Assembly: GCF_030815485.1 (NCBI RefSeq) | Contig: NZ_JAUSWV010000002.1 | Span: 4,960,001 to 5,024,000 of the forward strand | Reading direction: 5' to 3' | DNA length: 64,000 nt | From: Streptomyces rishiriensis | GTDB lineage: Bacteria > Actinomycetota > Actinomycetes > Streptomycetales > Streptomycetaceae | Part shown: one piece after another, positions 17,437 through 28,984 of the stretch | Position numbering within the stretch: position 1 is the first letter of the stretch | How the letters are laid out: each line of letters starts with the position of its first letter | Made by a program: the position numbers and the translations under genes | Notes under the pieces: generated by a model | What the model saw: only the letters and a program-made list of their open reading frames with translations | What the model was told of the DNA's origin: nothing | Databases searched by the model: none

Positions 17437-19008
17437 ATGTCCTTTCCTCTGCTGACAGCGACGGCGGCGCTCCCGGCGATCGGGGCGGTCCTCACGGCCG
17501 CCGTACCGGCCGCCCGGCGCAACGCCGCCAAATCGCTGGCCCTGGTGTTCTCCCTCGCGACACTCGCCCTGGCGATCGTCGTCCTGGTCCGCTTCGATCC
17601 GGACGGCGACCGCTACCAGCTCACCGAATCGCACTCCTGGATCGCGGACTTCGGGGTCCGGTACGAGCTGGGCGTGGACGGCATCGGGGTCGCGCTCCTC
17701 GCGCTGACCGCGCTGCTGATCCCGTTCATCATCCTCGCGGGCTGGCACGACGCCGACCCGCTGGAGACGGGCAACAAGCGCTGGCGGCCGACGCAGGGCT
17801 TCTTCGCCCTGATCCTGGCCGTCGAGGCGATGGTGATCATCTCCTTCGAGGCGACCGACGTCTTCCTCTTCTACATCTTCTTCGAAGCCATGCTGATCCC
17901 GATGTACTTCCTCATCGGCGGCTTCGGGGACCGTGCCCACGAGCACGGTGAGGAGGCGGCGTCGACGCAACGGTCGTACGCGGCCGTGAAGTTCCTCCTG
18001 TACAACCTGGTCGGCGGGCTGATCATGCTCGCCGCGGTGATCGGCCTCTATGTGGTCGCCGGGAACTTCTCGCTCACGGAGATCGCCGAGGCCCGCGCCA
18101 ACGGCACGCTCGACATGGCGACGAACACCGAACGCTGGCTGTTCCTGGGCTTCTTCTTCGCCTTCGCCGTGAAGGCGCCCCTGTGGCCGCTGCACACCTG
18201 GCTGCCCAACGCCATGGGTGAGGCGACCGCCCCGGTCGCCGTGCTCATCACGGCGGTCGTCGACAAGGTGGGCACCTTCGCGATGCTGCGGTTCTGCCTC
18301 CAGCTGTTCCCGGAGGCGAGCAAGTGGGCGACGCCCGCCGTCCTCGTCCTCGCGGTGATCAGCATCATCTACGGGGCGCTGCTCGCCGTGGGTCAGCGGG
18401 ACATCAAGCGGCTGGTGGCGTACGCCTCGATCTCGCACTTCGGGTTCATCATCCTGGGCATCTTCGCGATGACCAGCCAGGGCCAGTCCGGCGCGACGCT
18501 CTACATGGTCAACCACGGCATCTCGACAGCCGCCCTGATGCTGGTCGCGGGCTTCCTGATCTCCCGGCGCGGCTCGCGGCTCATCGCCGACTACGGCGGG
18601 GTGCAGAAGGTCGCGCCGGTACTCGCCGGCACCTTCCTGATCGGCGGTCTGGCGACGCTGTCGCTGCCGGGGCTCGCGCCCTTCGTGAGCGAGTTCCTGG
18701 TCCTGGTCGGCACCTTCGCGCGCTACCCGGCGATCGGCATCATCGCCACCTTCGGCATCGTCCTCGCCGCGCTCTACACCCTCGTCCTCTACCAGCGGAC
18801 GATGACGGGCCCGGTGAAGCCGGAGCTCTCGGCGATGCCCGACCTGCGCGCGCGTGAGCTCGTGGTCGTCGCCCCGCTGATCGTGCTGTTGATCTTCCTG
18901 GGCGTCTACCCGAAGCCCGTCACGGACATCGTGGATCCGGCGGTCAAACAGACCCTGTCCGACGTACACAAGAAGGACCCCCAGCCCGAGGTGGAGGCGG
19001 CCAAGTGA
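17437..19008 (+). CDS. nuoM: NADH-quinone oxidoreductase subunit M
   Basis: The second antiporter-like proton-pumping subunit, 523 residues with about 14 membrane helices. The key acidic residue lies in FFEAMLIPMYFLIGGFG, and the proton-antiporter signature continues through KAPLWPLHTWLPNAMGEATAPVAVLI. ATG at 17437; the longer upstream in-frame reading is nuoL shadow. GTGA overlap with nuoN. Confidence 0.96.
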   Translation: MSFPLLTATAALPAIGAVLTAAVPAARRNAAKSLALVFSLATLALAIVVLVRFDPDGDRYQLTESHSWIADFGVRYELGVDGIGVALLALTALLIPFIILAGWHDADPLETGNKRWRPTQGFFALILAVEAMVIISFEATDVFLFYIFFEAMLIPMYFLIGGFGDRAHEHGEEAASTQRSYAAVKFLLYNLVGGLIMLAAVIGLYVVAGNFSLTEIAEARANGTLDMATNTERWLFLGFFFAFAVKAPLWPLHTWLPNAMGEATAPVAVLITAVVDKVGTFAMLRFCLQLFPEASKWATPAVLVLAVISIIYGALLAVGQRDIKRLVAYASISHFGFIILGIFAMTSQGQSGATLYMVNHGISTAALMLVAGFLISRRGSRLIADYGGVQKVAPVLAGTFLIGGLATLSLPGLAPFVSEFLVLVGTFARYPAIGIIATFGIVLAALYTLVLYQRTMTGPVKPELSAMPDLRARELVVVAPLIVLLIFLGVYPKPVTDIVDPAVKQTLSDVHKKDPQPEVEAAK

Positions 19009-20663
19009 GCGCATCAGCCGTCCACAGCCTGTGGACAACGGCGGCAACCGCGGCCGAACCGATCTCGAAGATCGACTCGCCGAAGATCGAGTACGGGCAA
19101 TTGTCGCCCACCTTGATCGTCATCGGCGCGGCGATCATCGGCGTGCTGGTCGAGGCGTTCGTGCCGCGCAAGCACCGCTACTACGTACAAGTGTTCGTAT
19201 CCGTCGTGGCGCTGGCCGCCGCCTTCGCCGCGGTGGTGGCGCTCGCGGAGGGCGGCTACGGCACCACGAAGGCACGCATCGCGGCCATGGGCGCGATCGC
19301 GGTCGACGGGCCGGCCCTGTTCCTCCAGGGCACGATCCTGCTGGCCGCCCTGGTCGGTCTGTTCACCTTCGCGGAACGGCGCCTCGACCCCGAGGTGCAC
19401 GGCAACCGGGTCGACTCCTTCGTCGCCCAGGCGGCCTCCGTGCCCGGCAGCGACAGTGAGCAGGCCGCGGTCAAGGCCGGTTTCACGACCACCGAGGTCT
19501 TCCCGCTCCTGCTGTTCGCGGTCGCCGGCATGCTGGTCTTCCCGTCGGCCAACGACCTGCTGACCCTGTTCATCGCCCTGGAAGTGTTCTCACTGCCGCT
19601 GTACCTCCTGTGCGCACTGGCCCGCCGCAAGCGGCTCATGTCACAGGAGGCCGCGGTCAAGTACTTCCTCCTCGGCGCGTTCGCCTCCGCGTTCACCCTC
19701 TTCGGCATCGCCCTGCTGTACGGGTACGCGGGCTCTGTCTCGTACGGCACGATCGCGCAGGTCGTCGACGGCACCGTGCAGAACGTGAACCCGGCGCTCG
19801 CCGACACCATGGGCAACGACGCGCTGCTCCTCGTCGGCGCCGCGATGATCGTCATGGGGCTGCTGTTCAAGGTGGGAGCGGTGCCGTTCCACATGTGGAC
19901 GCCCGACGTCTACCAGGGAGCGCCGACCCCGGTCACCGGCTTCATGGCCGCGGCGACCAAGGTGGCCGCCTTCGGCGCGCTGCTGCGCCTCCTCTACGTC
20001 GTCCTGCCCGGCCTGCGGTGGGACTGGCGACCGGTCATGTGGGGCGTCGCGATCGTCACCATGCTGGGCGGCGCGATCGTCGCGATCACGCAGACCGACA
20101 TCAAGCGGCTGCTGGCCTACTCGTCCATCGCGCACGCCGGATTCATCCTCGCGGGTGTCATCGCGACCACTCCGGACGGCGTCTCGTCGGTCCTCTTCTA
20201 CCTCGCCGCGTACTCGTTCGTGACGATCGGCGCGTTCGCGGTGGTCACCCTCGTACGCGACGCGGGCGGCGAGGCGACCCACCTGTCCAAATGGGCCGGG
20301 CTCGGGCGCCGGTCGCCCTTGGTGGCGGCCGTGTTCGCGGTCTTCCTGCTGGCCTTCGCCGGTATCCCGCTGACCTCCGGGTTCGCCGGGAAGTTCGCCG
20401 TGTTCAAGGCGGCGGCGGAGGGTGGCGCGGCCCCGCTGGTCGTGGTCGGTGTGATCTCGTCGGCGATCGCGGCGTTCTTCTACATCCGCGTGATCGTGCT
20501 GATGTTCTTCAGCGAGCCTCGGCCCGAGGGCCCGACCGTCGCCGTCCCGTCACCGCTGACGATGACGGCGATCGCGGTGGGCGTGGCGGTCACACTGGTG
20601 CTCGGCGTGGCGCCGCAGTACTTCCTCGACCTGGCGAACCAGGCGGGAGTGTTCGTGCGCTGA
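19005..20663 (+). CDS. nuoN: NADH-quinone oxidoreductase subunit N
   Basis: The third antiporter-like membrane subunit, 552 residues, longer than the roughly 480 of enteric NuoN because of an N-terminal leader and a loop near residues 125-160. The membrane Glu is in LEVFSLPLYLLCALARRKR; KVGAVPFHMWTPDVYQGAPTPVTGFMA is the conserved channel helix. It is the last gene of the operon, followed by a strong hairpin at 20703. Confidence 0.96.
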   Translation: MSASAVHSLWTTAATAAEPISKIDSPKIEYGQLSPTLIVIGAAIIGVLVEAFVPRKHRYYVQVFVSVVALAAAFAAVVALAEGGYGTTKARIAAMGAIAVDGPALFLQGTILLAALVGLFTFAERRLDPEVHGNRVDSFVAQAASVPGSDSEQAAVKAGFTTTEVFPLLLFAVAGMLVFPSANDLLTLFIALEVFSLPLYLLCALARRKRLMSQEAAVKYFLLGAFASAFTLFGIALLYGYAGSVSYGTIAQVVDGTVQNVNPALADTMGNDALLLVGAAMIVMGLLFKVGAVPFHMWTPDVYQGAPTPVTGFMAAATKVAAFGALLRLLYVVLPGLRWDWRPVMWGVAIVTMLGGAIVAITQTDIKRLLAYSSIAHAGFILAGVIATTPDGVSSVLFYLAAYSFVTIGAFAVVTLVRDAGGEATHLSKWAGLGRRSPLVAAVFAVFLLAFAGIPLTSGFAGKFAVFKAAAEGGAAPLVVVGVISSAIAAFFYIRVIVLMFFSEPRPEGPTVAVPSPLTMTAIAVGVAVTLVLGVAPQYFLDLANQAGVFVR

Positions 20664-20702
20664 GCCGCTCCGCCCGGGTGCGCCGACCTGGGCATCTCCG
20701 TA

Positions 20703-20741
20703 CGACGGGCCCGGTCCCCCAGGTGGGGGCCGGGCCCGTCG
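20703..20741 (+). terminator. Strong hairpin closing the nuo operon
   Basis: A near-perfect inverted repeat about 40 bases after nuoN: the left arm begins CGACGGGCCCGG and the right arm ends CCGGGCCCGTCG, with one unpaired base and an AGGT loop. There is no U-tract, which is normal for terminators in this group. Confidence 0.8.
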
Positions 20742-20888
20742 GCGCCGTTGCACATGATCCGGTCCGCGATGCGCCGACGCCTGGCACCCTGGGTCACCGG
20801 AACGAGCCTGTGGATAACTCCGGCGCTGTCAGTCCGGACCCCTATCGTGGAGGCAGTGGTCGAGAGACGACGTACGGGGGACCAGTCG

Positions 20889-22931
<2,043 letters not shown>

Positions 22932-22993
22932 GGCCGGGGGACTGGCCTGGAGGCTTGGCACGGGGGCCTGTGAGCGGCCGGGAGCGGAAGCGG

Positions 22994-23017
22994 CGCGCGC
23001 TGCTCACAGAGCGCGCG
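22994..23017. terminator. Hairpin between convergent recQ and flavoprotein genes
   Basis: CGCGCGCT and AGCGCGCG form a perfect 8-bp stem with an 8-base loop, overlapping the last codons of the minus-strand gene. It could serve transcripts from both sides. Stability is clear; function is inferred. Confidence 0.5.
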
Positions 23018-25940
23018 TCGCATACGCCCTGACGTCCGCGTCGGAGTCCGTCGTCGCCGTGGCGAGGGCCGCGCGGGCGGCTTCCCAGCCTCGGTGCCGG
23101 GTCAGGGCCAGGACGGCGGCCTTGCGGACATCGGCATTCGGGTCGGCCAGGGTCTTGGCGAGGACGGGGAGAGCCGTGTCGGGGTGGGCCACGGACAGCG
23201 CGGTGGCGGCACCGGCGCGCACCTGCCAGGCGGGATCGGCCAGCGCGCTCACGGCCCGCGCGGCGAGCGGCACCGGGCAGCCGGTGGTGCCCAACGCCCC
23301 GTAGGCGGCGGCACGCACCAGGGCGTCGGGGTCGTCGACGAGTCCGACGAGGGCCGCGTGGACGGCGTCGAACCCGGGGGCGACGCCCGCATCGGAGGGC
23401 GTGCTGTCACCGGAGCCTGAGTCAGAACCAGAGCTGGAGCCGGAGTGAGCGTCGTCGTCGCCGGAGCCGTCGCCGCCTGGGACGGAGCTGTCGCCGGGGA
23501 CGGAAGCGAAGGCGGACGGTGAGGTGTCGTCGAGGCGTCCGGCCGCCACCGTGGCGAGTGACTTGGCGATCGTGACGCGGACCTCGCGGGACGGGTCGGC
23601 GGTCGCCGCGCGGGCCAGTTCCTCGGCGGCGTCGACGGACACCAGGGCGCGGACGGCCTCGATACGGACGGCGATGTCGGCGTCGGTGAGAGAGCCCGCG
23701 AACAGGGCGGCGTCGCCGAGGCGCAGAGCACGCAGTACGTCCAGGGCCGCGGCGCGGACGACGGGGTCGGGCTCGGCCAGGGCGGCGGCGAGGCCGTCGC
23801 GCAGGGCCGGCTCCGCGGGCAGGGTCTCGACGAGTTCGCGCAGCGAGGCCGCGGCGGCGGCACGCACCTCCGCCGAGGGGTCGCGCAACGCCTGTGCGAG
23901 GGCGGGACCGGTGCCCGGCGGCACCGTCTCGGTGAGGACGGCGACGGCCTCGCGCCGGACAGCGGCCGCCGCGTCGCTCAAGTAGGGCAGCAGGGCACCG
24001 AGTTCGGGCTCGTCCTCGGCGAGGGCGACCAGTTCGAGAAGACGGACGGACGACTGAGGGGAGGACTGATCGAGGCCGGGTTCGGGCGTCGCGAGCGCCG
24101 AGGCGTTCGTGGACTGCCGAGCGGCTGTCTCGGGCCCGGTGGCGACGGGCGCCACGTCCCGTGAACCGGCCGTGGCCACGTCCTCGGGGTGCACTTCGCC
24201 GAGCGGCCGGGACGGGCCGCCGACGGGGGCGAACTCGTCGACCGGAACCAGATACGGGGCCACCGGCCGGGCCGTGAACTCCATCGCGCCAGAGGGGGAC
24301 TTGTGCAGATCGAGGTGATGGAACCAGGAGGCGTCGTCGCGACGAGGGTGGTCGAGGCGGTCGTGGTAGAGGCCCCAGCGGGACTCGGTACGGGCCAGCG
24401 AGGCACGCGCGGCCATCTCCGCGCAGTCACGGATGAAGGAGACCTCGGCGCACCGCATCAACTCGTGCGGAGTACGGGCACCCATCGCGGCGATGTCGTC
24501 GCGCATCCGCTCGAAGGACTCCAGGGCCAGCGACAGCCGCGCGCCCGACTTCGGCGGGGCCACGTAATCGTTCACGAAACGGCGCAGCTTGTACTCGACC
24601 TGGGGCTGCGGCGGACCCTCCGGGTTGCGCAACGGGCGGTAGATCAGCTCGTGCGCCTCGCGCAGTTGGTCGGCGGGAAGCTCACCGTCGTACGCCTTGT
24701 ACCGGGCCGCGTCCGAGCCGGCCAGATCGCCGAAGACGAACGCGCCGATCATGTAGTTGTGCGGGACGCACGCCAGGTCACCGGCGGCGTAGAGGCGGGG
24801 GACCGTCGTGCGGGCGTGCTCGTCGACCCGTACGCCCGAGGCCGAATGACCACCGCACAGGCCGATCTCCGAGATGTGCATCTCGATGTCGTGCGTGCGG
24901 TAGTCGTGACCGCGCCCGGAGTGGAAGGTGCCTCGGGTCGGACGCTCGGTGGAGTGCAGGATCGACTCGAGGGCCGAGATCGACTCCTCCGGGAGGTGAC
25001 TCAGTTTCAGGTACACCGGACCCCGGTCGCTGGCGACCTCCGCCGCGAACTCGGCCATCATCTGGCCCGACCAGTAGTCGGAGTCGACGAAGCGTTCGCC
25101 GTGCCGGTTGACCTGGTAGCCACCGAAGGGATTGGCGACATAGGCGCAGGCGGGGCCGTTGTAGTCCTTGATCAGCGGGTTGATCTGGAAGCACTCGATC
25201 CCGGTCAGCTCGGCCCCCGCGTGATAGGCCATGGCGTAGCCGTCGCCCGCGTTGGTGGGGTTCTCGTACGTGCCGTACAGGTAGCCGGAGGCGGGCAGGC
25301 CCAGGCGGCCGCAGGCGCCGGTCGCGAGGACGACCCCGCCCGCGCGGACGGTGACGAACTGCCCCGTGCGGGTGTTGAAGCCGACCGCCCCGATGGCGCG
25401 TCCGTCCTCGGGCGAGGTCAGCACGCGCACCGGCATCACCCGGTTCTCGATGCGGATCCGCTCCCGCATCTCGCGCCGCCGCAGCTGCCGGTACAGGACC
25501 TTCTTGACGTCCTTGCCCTCCGGCATGGGCAGCACGTACGAGCCGGAACGGTGGACCTGGCGGACGGCGTAGTCGCCGTGCTCGTCCTTCTCGAACTTCA
25601 CGCCGTACGACTCCAGGCGCTGCACCATGGCGAAGCCGCGGGTGGCGGTCTGGCGGACGGTGGACTGGTCGACGATGCCGTCGTTGGCGCGGGTGATCTC
25701 GGCGACGTAGTCGTCGGGCTCGGCGCGACCGGGGATGACCGCGTTGTTCACGCCGTCCATGCCCATCGCGAGGGCGCCGGAATGCCGGACGTGGGCCTTC
25801 TCCAGGAGCAGGACGTCCGCGCCGCGCTCGGCGGCGGTCAGGGCCGCCATGGTGCCGGCGGTACCGCCGCCGATGACGAGGACGTCGCAGGTCAGCTCCT
25901 CGGCGTCGCCGAGCGCGGGGATCTGGAGGAGGGTGTCCAC
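23004..25940 (-). CDS. AprA/fumarate-reductase-like flavoprotein with C-terminal HEAT repeats
   Basis: A 978-residue fusion. Residues 1-600 are a succinate dehydrogenase/fumarate reductase-type FAD subunit: the dinucleotide motif is at about 22-50 (VLVIGGGTAGTMAALTAAERG), with the substrate-domain loops YLKLSHLPEES and HSASGVRVDEHA and the FAD-closing segment RLYAAGDLACVPHNYMIGAFVFGDLAG. Overall layout resembles the adenylylsulfate reductase alpha subunit more than true Sdh/Frd. Residues 640-978 are about ten HEAT/PBS-lyase-type repeats interrupted near 825-860 by an Asp/Ser/Gly linker. GTG at 25940 with AAAGG nine bases upstream. Last gene of the ABC/ferredoxin cluster, 11 bases after the ATPase stop. 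The ferredoxin at 28985 is the likely electron partner. Substrate unknown. Confidence 0.8.
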   Translation of the reverse strand: MDTLLQIPALGDAEELTCDVLVIGGGTAGTMAALTAAERGADVLLLEKAHVRHSGALAMGMDGVNNAVIPGRAEPDDYVAEITRANDGIVDQSTVRQTATRGFAMVQRLESYGVKFEKDEHGDYAVRQVHRSGSYVLPMPEGKDVKKVLYRQLRRREMRERIRIENRVMPVRVLTSPEDGRAIGAVGFNTRTGQFVTVRAGGVVLATGACGRLGLPASGYLYGTYENPTNAGDGYAMAYHAGAELTGIECFQINPLIKDYNGPACAYVANPFGGYQVNRHGERFVDSDYWSGQMMAEFAAEVASDRGPVYLKLSHLPEESISALESILHSTERPTRGTFHSGRGHDYRTHDIEMHISEIGLCGGHSASGVRVDEHARTTVPRLYAAGDLACVPHNYMIGAFVFGDLAGSDAARYKAYDGELPADQLREAHELIYRPLRNPEGPPQPQVEYKLRRFVNDYVAPPKSGARLSLALESFERMRDDIAAMGARTPHELMRCAEVSFIRDCAEMAARASLARTESRWGLYHDRLDHPRRDDASWFHHLDLHKSPSGAMEFTARPVAPYLVPVDEFAPVGGPSRPLGEVHPEDVATAGSRDVAPVATGPETAARQSTNASALATPEPGLDQSSPQSSVRLLELVALAEDEPELGALLPYLSDAAAAVRREAVAVLTETVPPGTGPALAQALRDPSAEVRAAAAASLRELVETLPAEPALRDGLAAALAEPDPVVRAAALDVLRALRLGDAALFAGSLTDADIAVRIEAVRALVSVDAAEELARAATADPSREVRVTIAKSLATVAAGRLDDTSPSAFASVPGDSSVPGGDGSGDDDAHSGSSSGSDSGSGDSTPSDAGVAPGFDAVHAALVGLVDDPDALVRAAAYGALGTTGCPVPLAARAVSALADPAWQVRAGAATALSVAHPDTALPVLAKTLADPNADVRKAAVLALTRHRGWEAARAALATATTDSDADVRAYATRAL

Positions 25941-25951
25941 CGGAATGCCTT

Positions 25952-26767
25952 TCAGGTGCTGAGTGAGGTCAGGACATCGCGTCGCAGCGCCACGCGCGCG
26001 GGGTCGTCATGGGCGGCGCGGTCGCGTGGACGCGGCACGTCCCGTACGGCGACGAGGCGGCCCGCGCCGAGGAGGGCCACGCGGTCGCCGAGGAACAGGG
26101 CCTCGTCCACGTCGTGGGTGACGAAGACGACGGTCGCGCCCGTGCCGTGCAGCACCTCCACCAGCAGGTCCTGCATGCCGGCGCGGGTCTGGGCGTCGAG
26201 GGCGCCGAACGGTTCGTCCATGAGGACGGCGCGCGGCTCCGCGGCGAGGGCCCGGGCCAGTTGCGCCCGCTGGCGCTGGCCTCCGGAGACACGGTGCGGC
26301 AACTGCCGGGCGCGGTCGGCGAGTCCGACCCGCTCGAGCCAGGCCGCCGCCCGCTTCCTGCGCTCCGCGCGCGGTGAGCCCTGGATGGCGAGGGGCAGTT
26401 CGACGTTGGCCAGCAGGCTGCGCCACGGGAGCAGGGCGTCCTCCTGGAAGACCAGCGCACGGTCCGCCGCCGGTCCGCCGATCGGCCGGCCGTCCTGTTC
26501 CACGGCTCCGGTCAGCGCGGGCAGCAGCCCGGCCAGCGTGCGCAGCAGCGTCGACTTGCCGCAGCCTGAGGGGCCGACGACGGTGAGGATCTCGCCCGGC
26601 GGGACGTCCAGGTCGACGTCGGCCAAGGCGGCGGCGTCGGGGCGGCCGAGGGTGGCCGCGCGGAGGGTGAGCCGGGTGCCGCGTACGGCCGTACCGGTGG
26701 CCGTGGTGGTGGCCGCGTGCGCGGTGTCGGTACGGGTGGTCTCGCGGGTCTCAGACGAGGTGCTCAT
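25952..26767 (-). CDS. ABC importer ATPase (SsuB/TauB type)
   Basis: A 271-residue ATP-binding subunit of an importer of the nitrate/sulfonate/taurine family. After a 30-residue Thr/Ala-rich leader it has Walker A GPSGCGKST (about 65-73), the Q-loop FQEDALLPW typical of this family, the signature VSGGQRQRAQLARAL, Walker B AVLMDEPFGALD and the switch His in FVTHDVDEA. The start overlaps the permease 3' end by 17 bases, so both are translated from one message. Confidence 0.92.
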   Translation of the reverse strand: MSTSSETRETTRTDTAHAATTTATGTAVRGTRLTLRAATLGRPDAAALADVDLDVPPGEILTVVGPSGCGKSTLLRTLAGLLPALTGAVEQDGRPIGGPAADRALVFQEDALLPWRSLLANVELPLAIQGSPRAERRKRAAAWLERVGLADRARQLPHRVSGGQRQRAQLARALAAEPRAVLMDEPFGALDAQTRAGMQDLLVEVLHGTGATVVFVTHDVDEALFLGDRVALLGAGRLVAVRDVPRPRDRAAHDDPARVALRRDVLTSLST

Positions 26768-27632
26768 CGCGGGCCTCCTCGGGTTCGGGTCCGGTGGCGA
26801 CGGCGGGAAGGACCACCGGTGCCGGAGCGGCCGATCGGGGACTCTTCGGCCGGGCCCGGCCGGTGGGGACGTACGACGTGCGGGGCAGCCAGCGGGTGAG
26901 ACGGCGGCCGAGGAGTTCCACGGCTGTGGACGTGGCCCAGCCGAGCACGCCGATCGTGACCATGCCGACGAACACGCCCGGGTAGTCGACGACCGTGTAG
27001 TCCTGCCAGGTGCGGTATCCGACTCCGTACTGGCCGGAGATCATCTCGGCGGAGATCACGCAGATCCACGACACTCCGATGCCGACCGACAGGCCGCCGA
27101 AGATGCCCGGCAGCGCCCCGGGCAGGACGACCGAGCCGAGGATCCGCCACCGGCCACCGCCCATGGTGCGGACCGCCTCCTCCCATCCGGGGGGCAGCGC
27201 GCGGACGGCGTGCCGGGTGGAGACCAGGACCGGGAAGAAGGCGGCGGCGAAGGTGATGAAGACGATGCCCTGCTCGTTGGAGGGGAAGAGCAGGATCGCT
27301 ACGGGTACCAGGGCGATCGCGGGGATCGGGCGGACGACTTCGAGGACCGGCCCGAGCAGGTCCTCGGCCAGGCGCGAGCGCGCCACGAGCACGCCCGTGG
27401 CCACGCCGAGGACGGCGGCCAGGAGGAATCCGGTCACGATGCGGGTCAGGCTGTCGGTGAGGTCGGTCCAGTAATCGTCACCGGCCAGGCGGTCGGCGAA
27501 GGCGTGGGCCACATCGGCGACCGTGGGGAACTGCGAGAAACGCAACCACAGGTCGACGTTCAGGCTGGTCAGCAGCTGCCACAGGCCGAGCGCGGCCGCC
27601 ACCGAGGCCACCCGCAGCGCATACCGGATCAC
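26751..27632 (-). CDS. ABC importer permease (SsuC/TauC type)
   Basis: A 293-residue inner-membrane permease with about six helices. The EAA-loop equivalent sits at EEAVRTMGGGRWRILGSVVLPGALPGI, the coupling motif for the ATPase. The C-terminal 40 residues are a Pro/Ala-rich cytoplasmic tail. The GTG at 27632 overlaps the stop of the binding-protein gene as GTGA; a longer in-frame upstream reading lies in that gene and is rejected. Confidence 0.9.
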   Translation of the reverse strand: MIRYALRVASVAAALGLWQLLTSLNVDLWLRFSQFPTVADVAHAFADRLAGDDYWTDLTDSLTRIVTGFLLAAVLGVATGVLVARSRLAEDLLGPVLEVVRPIPAIALVPVAILLFPSNEQGIVFITFAAAFFPVLVSTRHAVRALPPGWEEAVRTMGGGRWRILGSVVLPGALPGIFGGLSVGIGVSWICVISAEMISGQYGVGYRTWQDYTVVDYPGVFVGMVTIGVLGWATSTAVELLGRRLTRWLPRTSYVPTGRARPKSPRSAAPAPVVLPAVATGPEPEEARDEHLV

Positions 27633-28969
27633 GACGCCCGCCCCAGCGCCTCGGTGTACGTGACGACGCGGGCGCCGCCGTGGGCATCGACGTAGGCCTG
27701 GGCGGTCGCCGGGGCGACGAACGGCAGAAGCGTCGCGCCGTCGGCCACCCAGACGGCCTTGTCGGCGAACCACAGGGTGCCGGTGGTGGCGTCGGGGACA
27801 TAGGCGGCGCGGATGCCGTCCTTGTGCTGTGCGACGTAGGCCAGCAGCTCGGCGGGGGTCTTGAAGGTACGGGTCTCGGTGGCGTCCTTGGACCAGACCT
27901 CGCTCGCGGCCGGTGCGGGCGTGGCGGCGAGCTGCTGCGCGTAGGACGTGCCGAGTGCCTTCTTCACGTACTGGTCGTCGACGAAGGAGTCCACGTCGAC
28001 GTCTCCGGTCAGCTTGGCCGCCTTCAGGATCGAGACGTCCTCCTTGAGCGCGGCGACGAGCTGCGGCTTGATGGCCGGGTCGAAGGTCGAGATGCCGTGG
28101 GCCCCGTTGTAGAGGTAGACGACCTCGGCGGGTAGGCCGGTGGCCTTGGCGACGTTCTCGGCGGCGGCCACCGGGTGCGTGTCGAGGTAGTCGGTGGCTT
28201 GCGCCTGAGCCTTCAGGAACGCCTCCAGCACGGCCGGGCGCTTCTTCGCGAAGTCCTCGCGGGCGGTGACGCCGTGGAAGGTGGGCAGGTCCAGCTGGGC
28301 GCCGTCGTACAGGGCCTTCGCTTTGCCCTGGTACGCGAGCAGGCCGGGCCAGGCGACGAACTGCGAGAGCGCGTCGGCGCTGCCCGCGGAGAGGGCCGAC
28401 GCACCCACGGCCGGCTGCTGGTTGAGTTTCTCGATGTCCTCGGCCGGGTCGAGGCCGGCGCGCTGCAGGGCCCGTACGAGGGTGCCGTCGGCGGCGGAAC
28501 CGATGCTGGTGGAGACCTTCTTGCCCTTGAGATCCTCGATGGAGGCGAGCTTGGAGCCGGGCGCCGTGACGATGGTGTTGAGGCCGCCGCGGAGGTTGTA
28601 GCCGGTGACCGAGACCAGGTGGGTGGGCTTGCCGAGCTGTTTGCCGCGGGCCGCGTTGATGAGGAGCGGGAAGTCGCCCATCGAGCCGATGTCGATCTTC
28701 CCGGCGGTCATCTGCGCGGTGATGGGGGCGCCGGTGGCGTAGTCCTGCCAGTCCACTTTGTAGGTGGTGCCGTCGCCGAGGGCGTTCAGCTCCTTCTCGA
28801 AGTAGCCGAGTGAGCGCAGCAGGGTGCCCGCCGTCACGGTGTTGATGGTCTTGGACTGGTAGCCGACGGTGACGGTGACCGTGGAGCCGCTACCGGCCTC
28901 GGCGCTGCCGCATCCGGTGAGGGGGAGCAGCAGGAGGGCGGCGGACGCGGCTGTCGCTTTCGGTTTCAT
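27629..28969 (-). CDS. Lipoprotein ABC substrate-binding protein with NosL-like C-terminal domain
   Basis: A 446-residue exported lipoprotein: signal peptide with lipobox LTGC, lipidated at C20. Residues 30-345 have the fold of nitrate/sulfonate/thiamine-precursor binding proteins (TVGYQSKTINT..., GKIDIGSMGDFPLL, LKGKKVSTSIGSAADGTLVRAL). The last 90 residues look like the C-terminal half of NosL: a 'LWFADKAVWVADG' strand pair, then FVAPATAQAYVDAHGGARV ending in TYTEAL. NosL is a copper-binding lipoprotein of nitrous oxide reductase maturation; its N-terminal Cys/Met ligands are not seen here. Fifteen bases after the ferredoxin stop. Ligand unknown. Confidence 0.82.
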   Translation of the reverse strand: MKPKATAASAALLLLPLTGCGSAEAGSGSTVTVTVGYQSKTINTVTAGTLLRSLGYFEKELNALGDGTTYKVDWQDYATGAPITAQMTAGKIDIGSMGDFPLLINAARGKQLGKPTHLVSVTGYNLRGGLNTIVTAPGSKLASIEDLKGKKVSTSIGSAADGTLVRALQRAGLDPAEDIEKLNQQPAVGASALSAGSADALSQFVAWPGLLAYQGKAKALYDGAQLDLPTFHGVTAREDFAKKRPAVLEAFLKAQAQATDYLDTHPVAAAENVAKATGLPAEVVYLYNGAHGISTFDPAIKPQLVAALKEDVSILKAAKLTGDVDVDSFVDDQYVKKALGTSYAQQLAATPAPAASEVWSKDATETRTFKTPAELLAYVAQHKDGIRAAYVPDATTGTLWFADKAVWVADGATLLPFVAPATAQAYVDAHGGARVVTYTEALGRAS

Positions 28970-28984
28970 GGAGGTTCGGGCCTT

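Noticed and set aside
20664..20888. An extended N-terminus of RecQ from 20748
   Set aside because: It would start next to the nuo terminator and adds non-conserved sequence; the ATG at 20889 has a better ribosome-binding site.
24189..27695. An 1168-codon plus-strand frame opposite the flavoprotein and ABC genes
   Set aside because: No homology and low-complexity Val/Gly/Arg/Asp composition; the minus-strand genes have clear motifs.
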